In this document: positions 17,799 to 25,562 of the stretch, one piece after another
Numbering within the stretch: position 1 is the stretch's first letter
How the letters are laid out: every line of letters begins with the position of its first letter
From: UBA8752 sp042095055
GTDB lineage: Bacteria; Bacteroidota; Bacteroidia; Flavobacteriales_D; Sanyastnellaceae
Direction of reading: 5' to 3'
DNA: 49,139 nt
Assembly: GCA_042095055.1 (NCBI GenBank)
Contig: JBELBZ010000016.1
Coordinates: 1 to 49,139 of the forward strand
Translations under genes and position numbers: made by a program
Notes under the pieces: generated by a model
Databases searched by the model: none
The model's input: the letters and a program-made list of their open reading frames with translations, nothing else
Told to the model about the DNA's origin: nothing

Positions 17799-18665
17799 AT
17801 GCACAAAACCCTGATAATCAACATCATTGGCTTTGTTTTAGCCATGGGAAGCGCCTCGGCCCAAGGCTGCATCGACCCCAACCTCATCGACCCCAACGTC
17901 CTTTGCCCTGGCGTCTACGACCCGGTATGCGGCTGTGACGGAGAGACTTACTCCAACATCTGCATTGCCACCTATTTCGCCGGTGTGACTTCCACCACAC
18001 CCGGGGAATGCGGAGACGGGGATGTCACTGTGGAACCCTGTGAAGACATGGCCGGCATTGACTTCGGCTTGTGTGACGCCATTCTCGGCTTTGCCCGCAT
18101 CAACGGGTACTGCACAGAAATCAGCGGCTGTGGCACCACCATCGGTCCAGTCAATTACAGCCCCGCCTTTTACACCTCACTGGAAGAGTGCGTCGTCAGC
18201 TGCAACGAAGGCTGCATCAGCCAAGAGTACCTCGACATGGGGCCGATGATCGACTGTGCCCCCGAAATCAGCCAAGTCTGTGGTTGCAATGGGAACACTT
18301 ATGACAATGCATGCATCGCCCAATACTTCGGCGGCAACGTCACTTGGACCGACGGCCCCTGCGTGGTCATCGAATACGGAGGGTGCACCTATCCAGGCGC
18401 CTGCAATTACGATGACGGTGCAGCCTACGAAGACGGCAGCTGCCTCTTCCCCCCGCAGCATTGCCCCATCACGCCCGGCACTCCCGGAGGCGGCTGCACA
18501 TACACCGACGCTGAGAACTACGACGATGCAGCGACCTGGGACGATGGCTCCTGCACCTACCCCCCCTGCAACTCTGACTGCCAAGAAGACATCAACAACG
18601 ACGGCATCGTCAGCGTCTCCGACGTCCTCCTCCTCCTCGGCCAATTCGGCATGACCTGCGAATAA
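17799..18665 (+). CDS. Secreted Kazal/Kunitz-like Cys-rich protein with dockerin-like C-terminus
   Basis: 288 residues with a signal peptide ending near 'GSASAQ'. Residues about 36-71 match a Kazal-type inhibitor pattern ('YDPVCGCDGETYSNICIA'), and about 152-188 form a second, looser Kazal-like unit ('CGCNGNTYDNACIAQYFGG'). Between them, residues about 81-135 have a Kunitz-like Cys order ('GLCDAILGF', 'GYCTEISGCG', 'FYTSLEECVVSC'). Two repeats of the type 'CTYPGACNYDDGA...DGSC' follow at about 196-252, then a dockerin-like tail 'EDINNDGIVSVSDVLLLLG'. The inhibitor domain assignments are from Cys pattern only; protease inhibition is an inference. A diverged copy of the Kunitz-like part occurs at 20112-20245. 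Confidence 0.85.
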   Translation: MHKTLIINIIGFVLAMGSASAQGCIDPNLIDPNVLCPGVYDPVCGCDGETYSNICIATYFAGVTSTTPGECGDGDVTVEPCEDMAGIDFGLCDAILGFARINGYCTEISGCGTTIGPVNYSPAFYTSLEECVVSCNEGCISQEYLDMGPMIDCAPEISQVCGCNGNTYDNACIAQYFGGNVTWTDGPCVVIEYGGCTYPGACNYDDGAAYEDGSCLFPPQHCPITPGTPGGGCTYTDAENYDDAATWDDGSCTYPPCNSDCQEDINNDGIVSVSDVLLLLGQFGMTCE

Positions 18666-18731
18666 GCAGTCCCAACGAAATCACACAGCCATTGGTTTGG
18701 TATGTCCGTGCGCTGCGTCAAGGACTGAGGG

Positions 18732-18893
18732 TCAGCGGGAAGATTGGGGCTTGTGGTTTTCGTGGGTGCGGCGGCGCTTTTCTGTCATGCGGTGCAGTTC
18801 CTCCCCCCACTCGTTGAGGGCCTCCAAATCGTCCACCGGTACAGCGGGCGGCCGCTTGGGGTGTACGTTCTTCAAGTCGCGTTTGCGTCCCAT
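18732..18893 (-). CDS. Candidate small basic protein, 53 residues
   Basis: An ATG at 18893 and a TGA at 18732 define a 53-residue frame in the 315-base interval between the Kazal/Kunitz and cyanophycinase genes. The product begins 'MGRKRDLKNVHPKRPP', has a central acidic helix-like stretch 'VDDLEALNEWGEELHRM' and a very basic end 'EKRRRTHENHK'. This mixed charge pattern with a Pro-rich hinge looks like a real small protein rather than a random frame. I do not recognise a family. No clear Shine-Dalgarno sequence is present, which is common in Bacteroidota. It would be transcribed divergently from the cyanophycinase gene. Confidence 0.5.
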   Translation of the reverse strand: MGRKRDLKNVHPKRPPAVPVDDLEALNEWGEELHRMTEKRRRTHENHKPQSSR

Positions 18894-18980
18894 GAGCTAA
18901 TAACCCGGCACCTACCGGTTCAGTTCAATGCAAATGGCTCACCCCATGGGGGCCAACCACACGGTGGCTTACATTCCGGA

Positions 18981-19847
18981 ATGCATTGGTCACTGTTTCT
19001 CTCAACTCTCTTGTTGTTCGTTTCCTGTGGTGCGGATCAACCTTCTCCCTCCCATGAACCTGACCCCGCCATGCCACTGGGCTTGTCGGGAGCTAAAGGC
19101 ACTTTGTTTGTCATCGGGGGAGGCAGCCGACCGCTCAGCCTCATGGACGGCGTGGTCCGACGCATGTCATCCAAGCAGGATCTGGTCATCGTCCTGCCCA
19201 TGGCCAGCTCAGAACCAGACACCTCCGCTTTCTATGGCGAACGGCCTTTTTTGGAATTGGGATGCACCGACGTGCACACCCTTCACCTGCAAAAGCCCGG
19301 GTGGGGTGAAGCTCAATTGGACAGCATTCGCAATGCGGGAGCCCTCTACCTCTGCGGTGGGGATCAGGCGCGGTTCATGAAGGTGGCCAACGGGGCCATT
19401 GCAGCAGCCATTCGGGATGCCTACCTCCGGGGCTGCATTGTCTCCGGAAGCAGCGCCGGCGCCGCCATGATGAGCTCCGTAATGATCACTGGGGACCAGA
19501 ACTTTGAGCCGGAATATGAACGCACCTACGCCCGGATTGAAGCCGGAAATGGCATCTATGAACGTGGCCTCGGACTGATTCCCCACGCCATCATCGACCA
19601 GCATTTTGTGGAGCGGAGCCGCTATAACCGGGCATTCAGCGCGTTGCACGACCATCCAGGAATGCCCGTGTACGGCATCGGCGAATCCACAGCCCTCGTC
19701 GTGGAACCAGAGGGGATTTCCGTGGAAGGGGAAGGTCAGGTCGTCGTCTTCCGTGCCAACCCTGGACGTGCAGACTCCTTGGGACGCATTGGGTTCTCCA
19801 ATGTGGAGCTCGACATTCTGCTGCCCGGAGAACGCTGTCCCGTCTGA
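18981..19847 (+). CDS. Cyanophycinase-like peptidase (S51) lipoprotein
   Basis: 288 residues from the ATG at 18981, which starts a lipoprotein signal with lipobox 'FVSC' (Cys16). The frame is open to 18744, but the extension has no signal and overlaps the small gene on the other strand. The S51 nucleophile motif is 'VSGSSAGAAM' (Ser158) and the family signature 'IIDQHFVERSRYNRAF' begins at about 204. 'GTLFVIGGGSRP' and 'LYLCGGDQARF' are also typical. Cyanophycinases cleave the beta-Asp-Arg polymer cyanophycin; related S51 enzymes cleave Asp-X dipeptides. The lipid anchor suggests use of an external polymer or peptide. Its last 52 bases are part of the 299-bp direct repeat, and it converges on a DUF808 fragment one base after its stop. 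Confidence 0.9.
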   Translation: MHWSLFLSTLLLFVSCGADQPSPSHEPDPAMPLGLSGAKGTLFVIGGGSRPLSLMDGVVRRMSSKQDLVIVLPMASSEPDTSAFYGERPFLELGCTDVHTLHLQKPGWGEAQLDSIRNAGALYLCGGDQARFMKVANGAIAAAIRDAYLRGCIVSGSSAGAAMMSSVMITGDQNFEPEYERTYARIEAGNGIYERGLGLIPHAIIDQHFVERSRYNRAFSALHDHPGMPVYGIGESTALVVEPEGISVEGEGQVVVFRANPGRADSLGRIGFSNVELDILLPGERCPV

Positions 19848-20094
19848 TTCAATCCCGGCTGCCCAGCACCCGACGACACCCTGCTACAAACAACACGGAA
19901 AAGCCCCCAACCGTGAGCCCAAGCAGGCCATCGACCAGCAGGCCTGGCCAGCCGTGGAACACATGGTGGACCGCCTCGATGTGGTGGAAAATGCCACCCG
20001 CGACAAGGAGCAACGCCACAGTGCCTCCGTGACTGATGACGCGAATCAGAATCGGCAAGGCACGCACCATACCGCGCCCCACGGTTTGGGCCCA
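19796..20094. repeat. 299-bp perfect direct repeat, left copy
   Basis: Identical to 22452-22750 (offset 2656). It holds the last 52 bases of the cyanophycinase gene and 246 bases of the 3' part of a DUF808 gene in antisense. Past 20094 the match continues only weakly for about 20 bases and then stops. Confidence 0.95.
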
Positions 20095-20115
20095 CGCAGC
20101 GTCGCGGTCCATCAA
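19849..20115 (-). pseudogene. 3' fragment of a DUF808 membrane protein gene
   Basis: An 88-residue frame encodes the C-terminal third of the DUF808 protein whose full gene lies at 22505-23344. From 'WAQTVGRG' to 'CRRVLGSRD' the two are identical; the first few residues ('MMDRDA') differ from the intact protein ('LMERNA'). The fragment lacks most membrane segments and is most simply read as a leftover of the duplication that brackets the GH9 gene. Whether it is translated is unknown. Confidence 0.85.
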
Positions 20116-20245
20116 CGGCTACTGCTCAGAAATCAGCGGATGCGGTACCACCATAGGCCCAGTCGATTACAGCCCCGCCTTTTACACCTCACTAGAAGAA
20201 TGCGTCGTCAGCTGCAACGAAGGCTGCATCAGCCAATCTCAATAA
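20112..20245 (+). pseudogene. Fragment of a Kunitz-like domain
   Basis: The frame encodes 'INGYCSEISGCGTTIGPV' through 'CNEGCISQSQ' and a stop. It matches bases 18100-18226 of the Kazal/Kunitz-like gene with about 10 differences in 124, mostly synonymous. It is joined directly to the DUF808 fragment without its own start or signal peptide. It is therefore a piece of a paralogous gene, not part of the recent perfect duplication. Confidence 0.8.
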
Positions 20246-20347
20246 TGAAATTCGGCAATCAATACAATCAAAACGAAATAAATTATACCCCACTGAATGG
20301 CCGCTCTGGTGAAACATGATCCTCACATTGAAAAATGACATAGCTTA

Positions 20348-22441
20348 ATGGACATGCGGACCCCACTTCTTTCCATACTGCTATCATTCAACACATTGTG
20401 CGCTGCGCAATCCCCTTTTCGTTTGGATTTGTTCGGATATCTTCCCGGCGAAGCCAACAGGATCGTCATCGCCGACCCACAGGTTGGCTTTAATGCCTCC
20501 GACAGCTATTCTCCTTCCAATCAATTGATGGTGGTAGGTGCCTCCTCCTCTTGGCCAGTTTCCGCTACAGTTTGGTCCGATGGAACGACGGACGACCGCT
20601 CAGGTGATGCCGGGTGGGTCATTGAACTCCCAGAACTCCCCCTCGGTGAATACCACATCCTCGATGTGGGGACGGGGGCCATCAGTCCCACATTCGAAGT
20701 GACCACCACTGTGTACCACCAAGCGCTAAAAGATGCAGGACGCATGTTTTTCCACAACCGTTGTGGAGCGCCCAAAGCCCTCGTCCATGCTGGCCCTTGG
20801 CATGATGCTGCAGCCTTCAACCACGCAGGTCAAGACACCGAAAGTCGGTACATCTATGATGCCCAAAACGCCAGTTTATTCCGGGATGTCCGCGGAGGTT
20901 GGTTTGATGCAGGAGACTTCAATAAATATGTCACTTTCGCCGAGCGACCCGTGTGCAATCTGATGGAAGCCTACGCAGAGAATCCCAATGCATTCGGCGA
21001 CGACTGGAACATCACTGAAAGTGGCAATGGCCTGCCTGATCTTCTCGATGAACTGCACTGGGAACTAGAGTGGGTGTTCAGAATGACCAACCCGGATGGA
21101 ACCTGCCAAAACAAAGTGGGCAGCGCCAATTACAGCCAGAACATCAACAGTCCAGCCAGCGAGAATTTCGACCCTCGCTACTATGGTCCAACGTGCACAT
21201 CCTCCTCCATCTCAGCAGCGCACATGTTGGCCAAGGCAGCGTGGTTCTCAGAAGAATTCGATGTGTGGACATCCAATGCTGACTCCTGGCAGTCACGCGC
21301 CGAAGCCTGCTGGACACTGGGAGTAGCCGCCCTTGAATCGTCTACCCTCGAGACCAACTGTGACGACGGTTCTATCGTGGCGGGTGATGCCGACCGGACT
21401 GCGGCACAACAGGAAGAAACGGCCCTTGCGACGGCGATTTACCTATTTGCGTTGACCGGCGACAGCCAGTATCAGAACTTCCTCCTGTCCAGGGCCTACA
21501 ATCTGCATCAACTCAACAACAATTATTGGACCCCATATACCCTGCACATCGGTGATGCACTCATTCGATACATTTCGCTTCCAGGACACGACAACACTCT
21601 GGCCAACGACATTGAGGCCAGCCTGACCCAGTTCAACATCAACAATTGGGAAAACTACCTTCATTCGACCGGGGACAACCTCTATCAAGCCTACATGCCT
21701 CACGCCTCCTATCACTGGGGATCGAATGAAGTCATGTCTGCGGCCGGTATCCTCCAATTCCAAGTCATGCCCTGGGGAAACCAAGCCGAGTCTGTGTATC
21801 GAGAAAAGGCCCTCGCCCATGTGCACTACCTCCACGGATTTAATCCTCTTGCTGCATGCTACTTGACCAACATGGAAGCTGCAGGAGCAGAGGCGAGCAT
21901 GACACAGATGTACCACACGGCATTCGGACAGGGCACCCTCTTCGACAGCACCGAAGACGGAGACGGTCCGCCACCCGGTTATGTCGTCGGAGGACCCAAC
22001 AAGGACTTCACCGTCCAATCCATCAGCCCCCCTTCGGGCCAACCCGTCGAAAAAAGCTATCTCGACTGGAATGACGGATGGCCATCCTCGTCATGGGAAA
22101 TCTCGGAACCATCCATCTACAATCAGGCGGTATACGTGAGACTGATCGCCAACTTTTGTTCAGAAGCTGACACCCCCGCCATTCTGGGGTGCACGGAACA
22201 GGATGCCTGCAACTACAATTCCGAAGCCAATGAAAATGACGGCAGCTGTGAATACACTTCATGCCAGTGCGTTGGAGACTTGGATGGCGACAGCCTGGTT
22301 GGGGTAAGTGACATTCTTCAATTGTTGTCTCTTTTCGGCTGTACTGCGAATTGTGAAATGGCCGACATCAACAACAACGGCCTGGTCGGCTCCGCGGATG
22401 TCCTTCTCGTCCTGGCTCAATTCGGGAATACCTGTCCGTAA
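20348..22441 (+). CDS. GH9 cellulase-like glycoside hydrolase with dockerin-like tail
   Basis: 697 residues, exported (signal ends near 'LCAAQ'). Residues about 24-120 are the Ig-like domain that precedes many GH9 catalytic domains ('FRLDLFGYLPGEANRIVI'). The catalytic domain runs to about 600: 'RGGWFDAGDFNKYVT' carries the catalytic Asp pair (Asp187, Asp190), and 'EISEPSIYNQAVYV' carries the likely general acid Glu587. A 'CTEQDACNYNSEANENDGSC' unit follows, then a pair of dockerin-like repeats ('GDLDGDSLVGVSDILQLL', 'ADINNNGLVGSADVLLVLA'). GH9 enzymes cut beta-1,4-glucans. The region just upstream (20246-20347) is conspicuously AT-rich, and the gene sits in a repeat-bracketed insertion, so a transferred or relocated origin is likely. 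Confidence 0.92.
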   Translation: MDMRTPLLSILLSFNTLCAAQSPFRLDLFGYLPGEANRIVIADPQVGFNASDSYSPSNQLMVVGASSSWPVSATVWSDGTTDDRSGDAGWVIELPELPLGEYHILDVGTGAISPTFEVTTTVYHQALKDAGRMFFHNRCGAPKALVHAGPWHDAAAFNHAGQDTESRYIYDAQNASLFRDVRGGWFDAGDFNKYVTFAERPVCNLMEAYAENPNAFGDDWNITESGNGLPDLLDELHWELEWVFRMTNPDGTCQNKVGSANYSQNINSPASENFDPRYYGPTCTSSSISAAHMLAKAAWFSEEFDVWTSNADSWQSRAEACWTLGVAALESSTLETNCDDGSIVAGDADRTAAQQEETALATAIYLFALTGDSQYQNFLLSRAYNLHQLNNNYWTPYTLHIGDALIRYISLPGHDNTLANDIEASLTQFNINNWENYLHSTGDNLYQAYMPHASYHWGSNEVMSAAGILQFQVMPWGNQAESVYREKALAHVHYLHGFNPLAACYLTNMEAAGAEASMTQMYHTAFGQGTLFDSTEDGDGPPPGYVVGGPNKDFTVQSISPPSGQPVEKSYLDWNDGWPSSSWEISEPSIYNQAVYVRLIANFCSEADTPAILGCTEQDACNYNSEANENDGSCEYTSCQCVGDLDGDSLVGVSDILQLLSLFGCTANCEMADINNNGLVGSADVLLVLAQFGNTCP

Positions 22442-22451
22442 AGTCGCGAGC

Positions 22452-22750
22452 CTCCAATGTGGAGCTCGACATTCTGCTGCCCGGAGAACGCTGTCCCGTC
22501 TGATTCAATCCCGGCTGCCCAGCACCCGACGACACCCTGCTACAAACAACACGGAAAAGCCCCCAACCGTGAGCCCAAGCAGGCCATCGACCAGCAGGCC
22601 TGGCCAGCCGTGGAACACATGGTGGACCGCCTCGATGTGGTGGAAAATGCCACCCGCGACAAGGAGCAACGCCACAGTGCCTCCGTGACTGATGACGCGA
22701 ATCAGAATCGGCAAGGCACGCACCATACCGCGCCCCACGGTTTGGGCCCA
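22452..22750. repeat. 299-bp perfect direct repeat, right copy
   Basis: Identical to 19796-20094. The first 52 bases are a detached tail of the cyanophycinase gene (ending with its TGA at 22501-22503); the rest is the genuine 3' end of the intact DUF808 gene. It starts 11 bases after the GH9 stop codon. Confidence 0.95.
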
Positions 22751-23344
22751 TGCAGCGTTGCGCTCCATCAGCGCCATGCCCGCATCGTCCATGCGCACGA
22801 TCAGGGCCACAAGCCCATAAACGCCCACCGTCGCCACAAGCGCGATGATGGACACGACCAACACTTGAACGATGAGATCGGCCTCGACGACTTGACTCAG
22901 GGCGAGGATGATGATTTCGACCGACAGGATGAAGTCCACAAGCACGGCCGACCGTATCCGGGTCTTCTCATCGGGCCGTTCCGCAGGGCCTGGGCCATGA
23001 CCGCCAGGGGGACGCAAGGTGTGGATCACCTTCTCCACCCCTTCATAGGCGAGGTACACGCCGCCCGCGATGAGGATGGGCTGGATGAGCCAGCTGGCGA
23101 AGGCGCTCAGCAGGAACGCCAGCGGCAGTATGATGATCTTGTTGAGGAAGGACCCCTTCGTGATCGCCCACAGGACCGGGAGCTCACGTGAAGCCGGAAA
23201 ACCGACCGCCTTTTCCGCATTGACCGCAAGATCGTCCCCGAGGATGCCGGCGGTCTTTTTGCCCGCCACCTTCGTCATGACCGCCACGTCGTCCATGATC
23301 AGGGCGAGGTCGTCGAGCAGTGCAAAAAATCCGTTGGCCATCAT
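22505..23344 (-). CDS. DUF808 (YedI-like) inner membrane protein
   Basis: 279 residues matching the DUF808 family: 'FFALLDDLALIMDDVAVMTKV' at the start, 'KKTAGILGDDLAVNAEKAVGF', 'ELPVLWAITKGSFLNKIIILP', and a C-terminal 'HGGTVALLLVAGGIFHHIEA' block. Several hydrophobic segments point to the inner membrane. The family is widespread but its function is not established. This is the intact copy; its last 246 bases are duplicated at 19849-20094 on the other side of the GH9 gene. The inferred older arrangement is cyanophycinase and DUF808 convergent with one base between stops. Confidence 0.92.
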   Translation of the reverse strand: MMANGFFALLDDLALIMDDVAVMTKVAGKKTAGILGDDLAVNAEKAVGFPASRELPVLWAITKGSFLNKIIILPLAFLLSAFASWLIQPILIAGGVYLAYEGVEKVIHTLRPPGGHGPGPAERPDEKTRIRSAVLVDFILSVEIIILALSQVVEADLIVQVLVVSIIALVATVGVYGLVALIVRMDDAGMALMERNAAWAQTVGRGMVRALPILIRVISHGGTVALLLVAGGIFHHIEAVHHVFHGWPGLLVDGLLGLTVGGFSVLFVAGCRRVLGSRD

Positions 23345-23495
23345 GCGAACTTAGCGGAAAGGCGCCAGCCAATTCAATGTCCGTTGGCCGATACTGGGGA
23401 TCGGAGTCTGGATCGGATAACGCCCAAAAGCGGCACCTGAGTGCTGGCCACATCGCAGGACTTTGCAGATTCGGCCCTTCAGGAGTCGGTGGGGT

Positions 23496-25499
23496 TTACT
23501 GCACCATAAGGGCCTGTTGGGCCACCATAAAATTGAAGGCCAGGGCTGGGAGACCCACGCCATCTATGTTGGCACCCCAGGGTCCGTGCCCGGCCCCCTC
23601 AAGCGTGTGCAGCACATACGGCACACCGGTATTTTCATACGTCGCCTGCAAAACCAGAGCGTTGAAGTAAAGGACGGTAGGGTCTTCCGTGCCGTGGAAG
23701 ATGCACAGCGGCGGATCTGACGGATCGAACCGCTCGACTCCATAACTGCCTTCCAAAATGCTCACCGATATGCGCGACCCCCAAAAATCAAGGATGGTCT
23801 GCACTTCAAAATCGACTCCCAGGTGGGTGGTGAGCAGGGTCGGATCCTCATCCACCGTCAACTCTTCCGTAAAGTCCTCGGGTTCGGTTACGCCGACACC
23901 AATGGAGGTGATGGCACCCGCAGAGCCCCCGCCCACGGTCAGGTAGTCGGTGTTGATTTCGTAGTCCTCTGCGTGGGACACAACCCAACGCAACGCCGCC
24001 TTGGCATCCCGATGCGCGGGATAAATGGCCAACGATTGATTCAGTGAACCCAGTTCGACCGACAGGCCCGACAGGCTGTCCACCCATGCCTGGGGCACGG
24101 TTCCCATGTCACTGGCCAAGCGGTAATCGATGGAAAAGACGACCCACCCCCGGCTGGCAAAATATTGGGCGAGGTTGACCATGCTGAGGGCCGTGCGTGA
24201 ACCGCCGAAAAATCCTCCGCCGTGAATCAATACCATGGCAGGTCGGTTCGGTCCTGCGTTCTCTGGCACATAGGCATCCAGCAGCAAGGGCATGGCTGTG
24301 GCTGTGGCACTGTTGAGCGTATCGTGGCTCAGCCCCTCTGCATAGACAATGCCAGACTCTACAGCCACGGCATAGGTGGCCGCTTCCATGACCTCCGGAA
24401 CCTCCGGCACCGCAGGGCAAGGCGTGCCGAAGACGTTGAGCATGGCCAGCACATCAGACACCCCCACAAGGCCATCTCCATTGAGGTCTGGAGGGCCACA
24501 ATCCACGGTGCACCCGAATTCGCCAAGCAGCATCAACAGGTCGCCCACCGAGACAAGCCCATCGAGGTCCAGGTCCTCAGCGCAGTCCGTTCCAGGTGGA
24601 TCCTCTGGGACATCCAAAGCCAGGAATTCTGCCGCCCATTCCAATTGGGCCTCGCTGGTGCCGTGTCCTGCACCACCTCGCACCAGCACAACATCCCCGT
24701 CCAGATAACTGAACACGGTCACTTCAGCGGCATCATCCGAAACCCCTGTCACGGGAGGTCCCAGGTGGCCCTGCTGCACCGCCACTTGATGTATGGCCAC
24801 CTCCGCAGGCAAAAAAACATTGCCCACCGCCGGACCCCCGCCGTAGGGGATTACGGGGTCGTTGTCGTTGCAGATGGACAGGTAACGGCGACCCAAAGCC
24901 GGAACAGCCACTTCATTGTAGCCGCAATAAGGCTGCGGAGCATCCGTCGTCCCGGACGGACGGTGAAATTCTCCTTCGTGATACTGGGGCTCATTCATCT
25001 GCGACACAAAGGCCACCAGCGCATCGATCCCCAAATCATCCAACTCGATGAAAGCCTGGTTCACCAGCCCTGCACCGTTGGAGAATCCAATGAGTCGAAT
25101 GTGGCTGGCATCCACATTGTCAAACCCCGACAGCTGCCCGACAAGTTCTGTGAGCATGGCGATGTCCGGAGCCTCGCTGTTTTCGCCACAGAGGTTCCAA
25201 GAATTGAGGTATCCCGTGGGCGCCACCAAAATGTGATCCGTGAGCAAGTCGTTGCCCAAGCTGAACATGCTGGGGCCATTGCCGCCATTGCCATGCAAGA
25301 GGATGCCGACAGGAAATCCTTGGGCGGGCACTGCAACAGAAGGAATGGAGACGGCCACGGGATAAGACCATCCATCGGGCTCTTGGGGCCATGATTGGAC
25401 CAGGCTTAAATCACCGGGACCGCCGAGAGATTGGGCTCGAATGGCTGCGCCTGTTCCCGCCCAAAAAACCAATACCAACCATAGAAACCGCTGCGTCAT
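23496..25499 (-). CDS. Secreted two-esterase protein with central dockerin-like pair
   Basis: 667 residues from the ATG at 25499 (signal peptide ends near 'AAIRAQ'). The first alpha/beta hydrolase (about 40-295) resembles PHB depolymerase/feruloyl esterase-type enzymes: oxyanion loop 'LLHGNGGNG', nucleophile Ser140 in 'IGFSNGAGL', Asp214 and His279. Residues about 305-362 are two dockerin-like repeats ('EDLDLDGLVSVGDLLMLLG', 'PDLNGDGLVGVSDVLAML'). The second hydrolase (about 370-660) is of the carboxylesterase/HSL type: 'VLIHGGGFFGGS', Ser526 in 'VGGGSAGAI', 'FHGTEDPTV' and 'GAGHGPW'. Two complete catalytic sets in one chain suggest a bifunctional esterase, perhaps on acylated polysaccharides; the substrate is not shown by the sequence. 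Confidence 0.88.
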   Translation of the reverse strand: MTQRFLWLVLVFWAGTGAAIRAQSLGGPGDLSLVQSWPQEPDGWSYPVAVSIPSVAVPAQGFPVGILLHGNGGNGPSMFSLGNDLLTDHILVAPTGYLNSWNLCGENSEAPDIAMLTELVGQLSGFDNVDASHIRLIGFSNGAGLVNQAFIELDDLGIDALVAFVSQMNEPQYHEGEFHRPSGTTDAPQPYCGYNEVAVPALGRRYLSICNDNDPVIPYGGGPAVGNVFLPAEVAIHQVAVQQGHLGPPVTGVSDDAAEVTVFSYLDGDVVLVRGGAGHGTSEAQLEWAAEFLALDVPEDPPGTDCAEDLDLDGLVSVGDLLMLLGEFGCTVDCGPPDLNGDGLVGVSDVLAMLNVFGTPCPAVPEVPEVMEAATYAVAVESGIVYAEGLSHDTLNSATATAMPLLLDAYVPENAGPNRPAMVLIHGGGFFGGSRTALSMVNLAQYFASRGWVVFSIDYRLASDMGTVPQAWVDSLSGLSVELGSLNQSLAIYPAHRDAKAALRWVVSHAEDYEINTDYLTVGGGSAGAITSIGVGVTEPEDFTEELTVDEDPTLLTTHLGVDFEVQTILDFWGSRISVSILEGSYGVERFDPSDPPLCIFHGTEDPTVLYFNALVLQATYENTGVPYVLHTLEGAGHGPWGANIDGVGLPALAFNFMVAQQALMVQ

Positions 25500-25562
25500 G
25501 CCAAAGAAGTAAAGTACACTGTTAAGACGCACAGGTGTTGCCCAGGTTTAGCCCGTCCAAGG

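Noticed and set aside
20095..22451. Insertion sequence or integron cassette
   Set aside because: No transposase, integrase, terminal inverted repeats or attC-like hairpin was found. The flanking direct repeat is host gene sequence.
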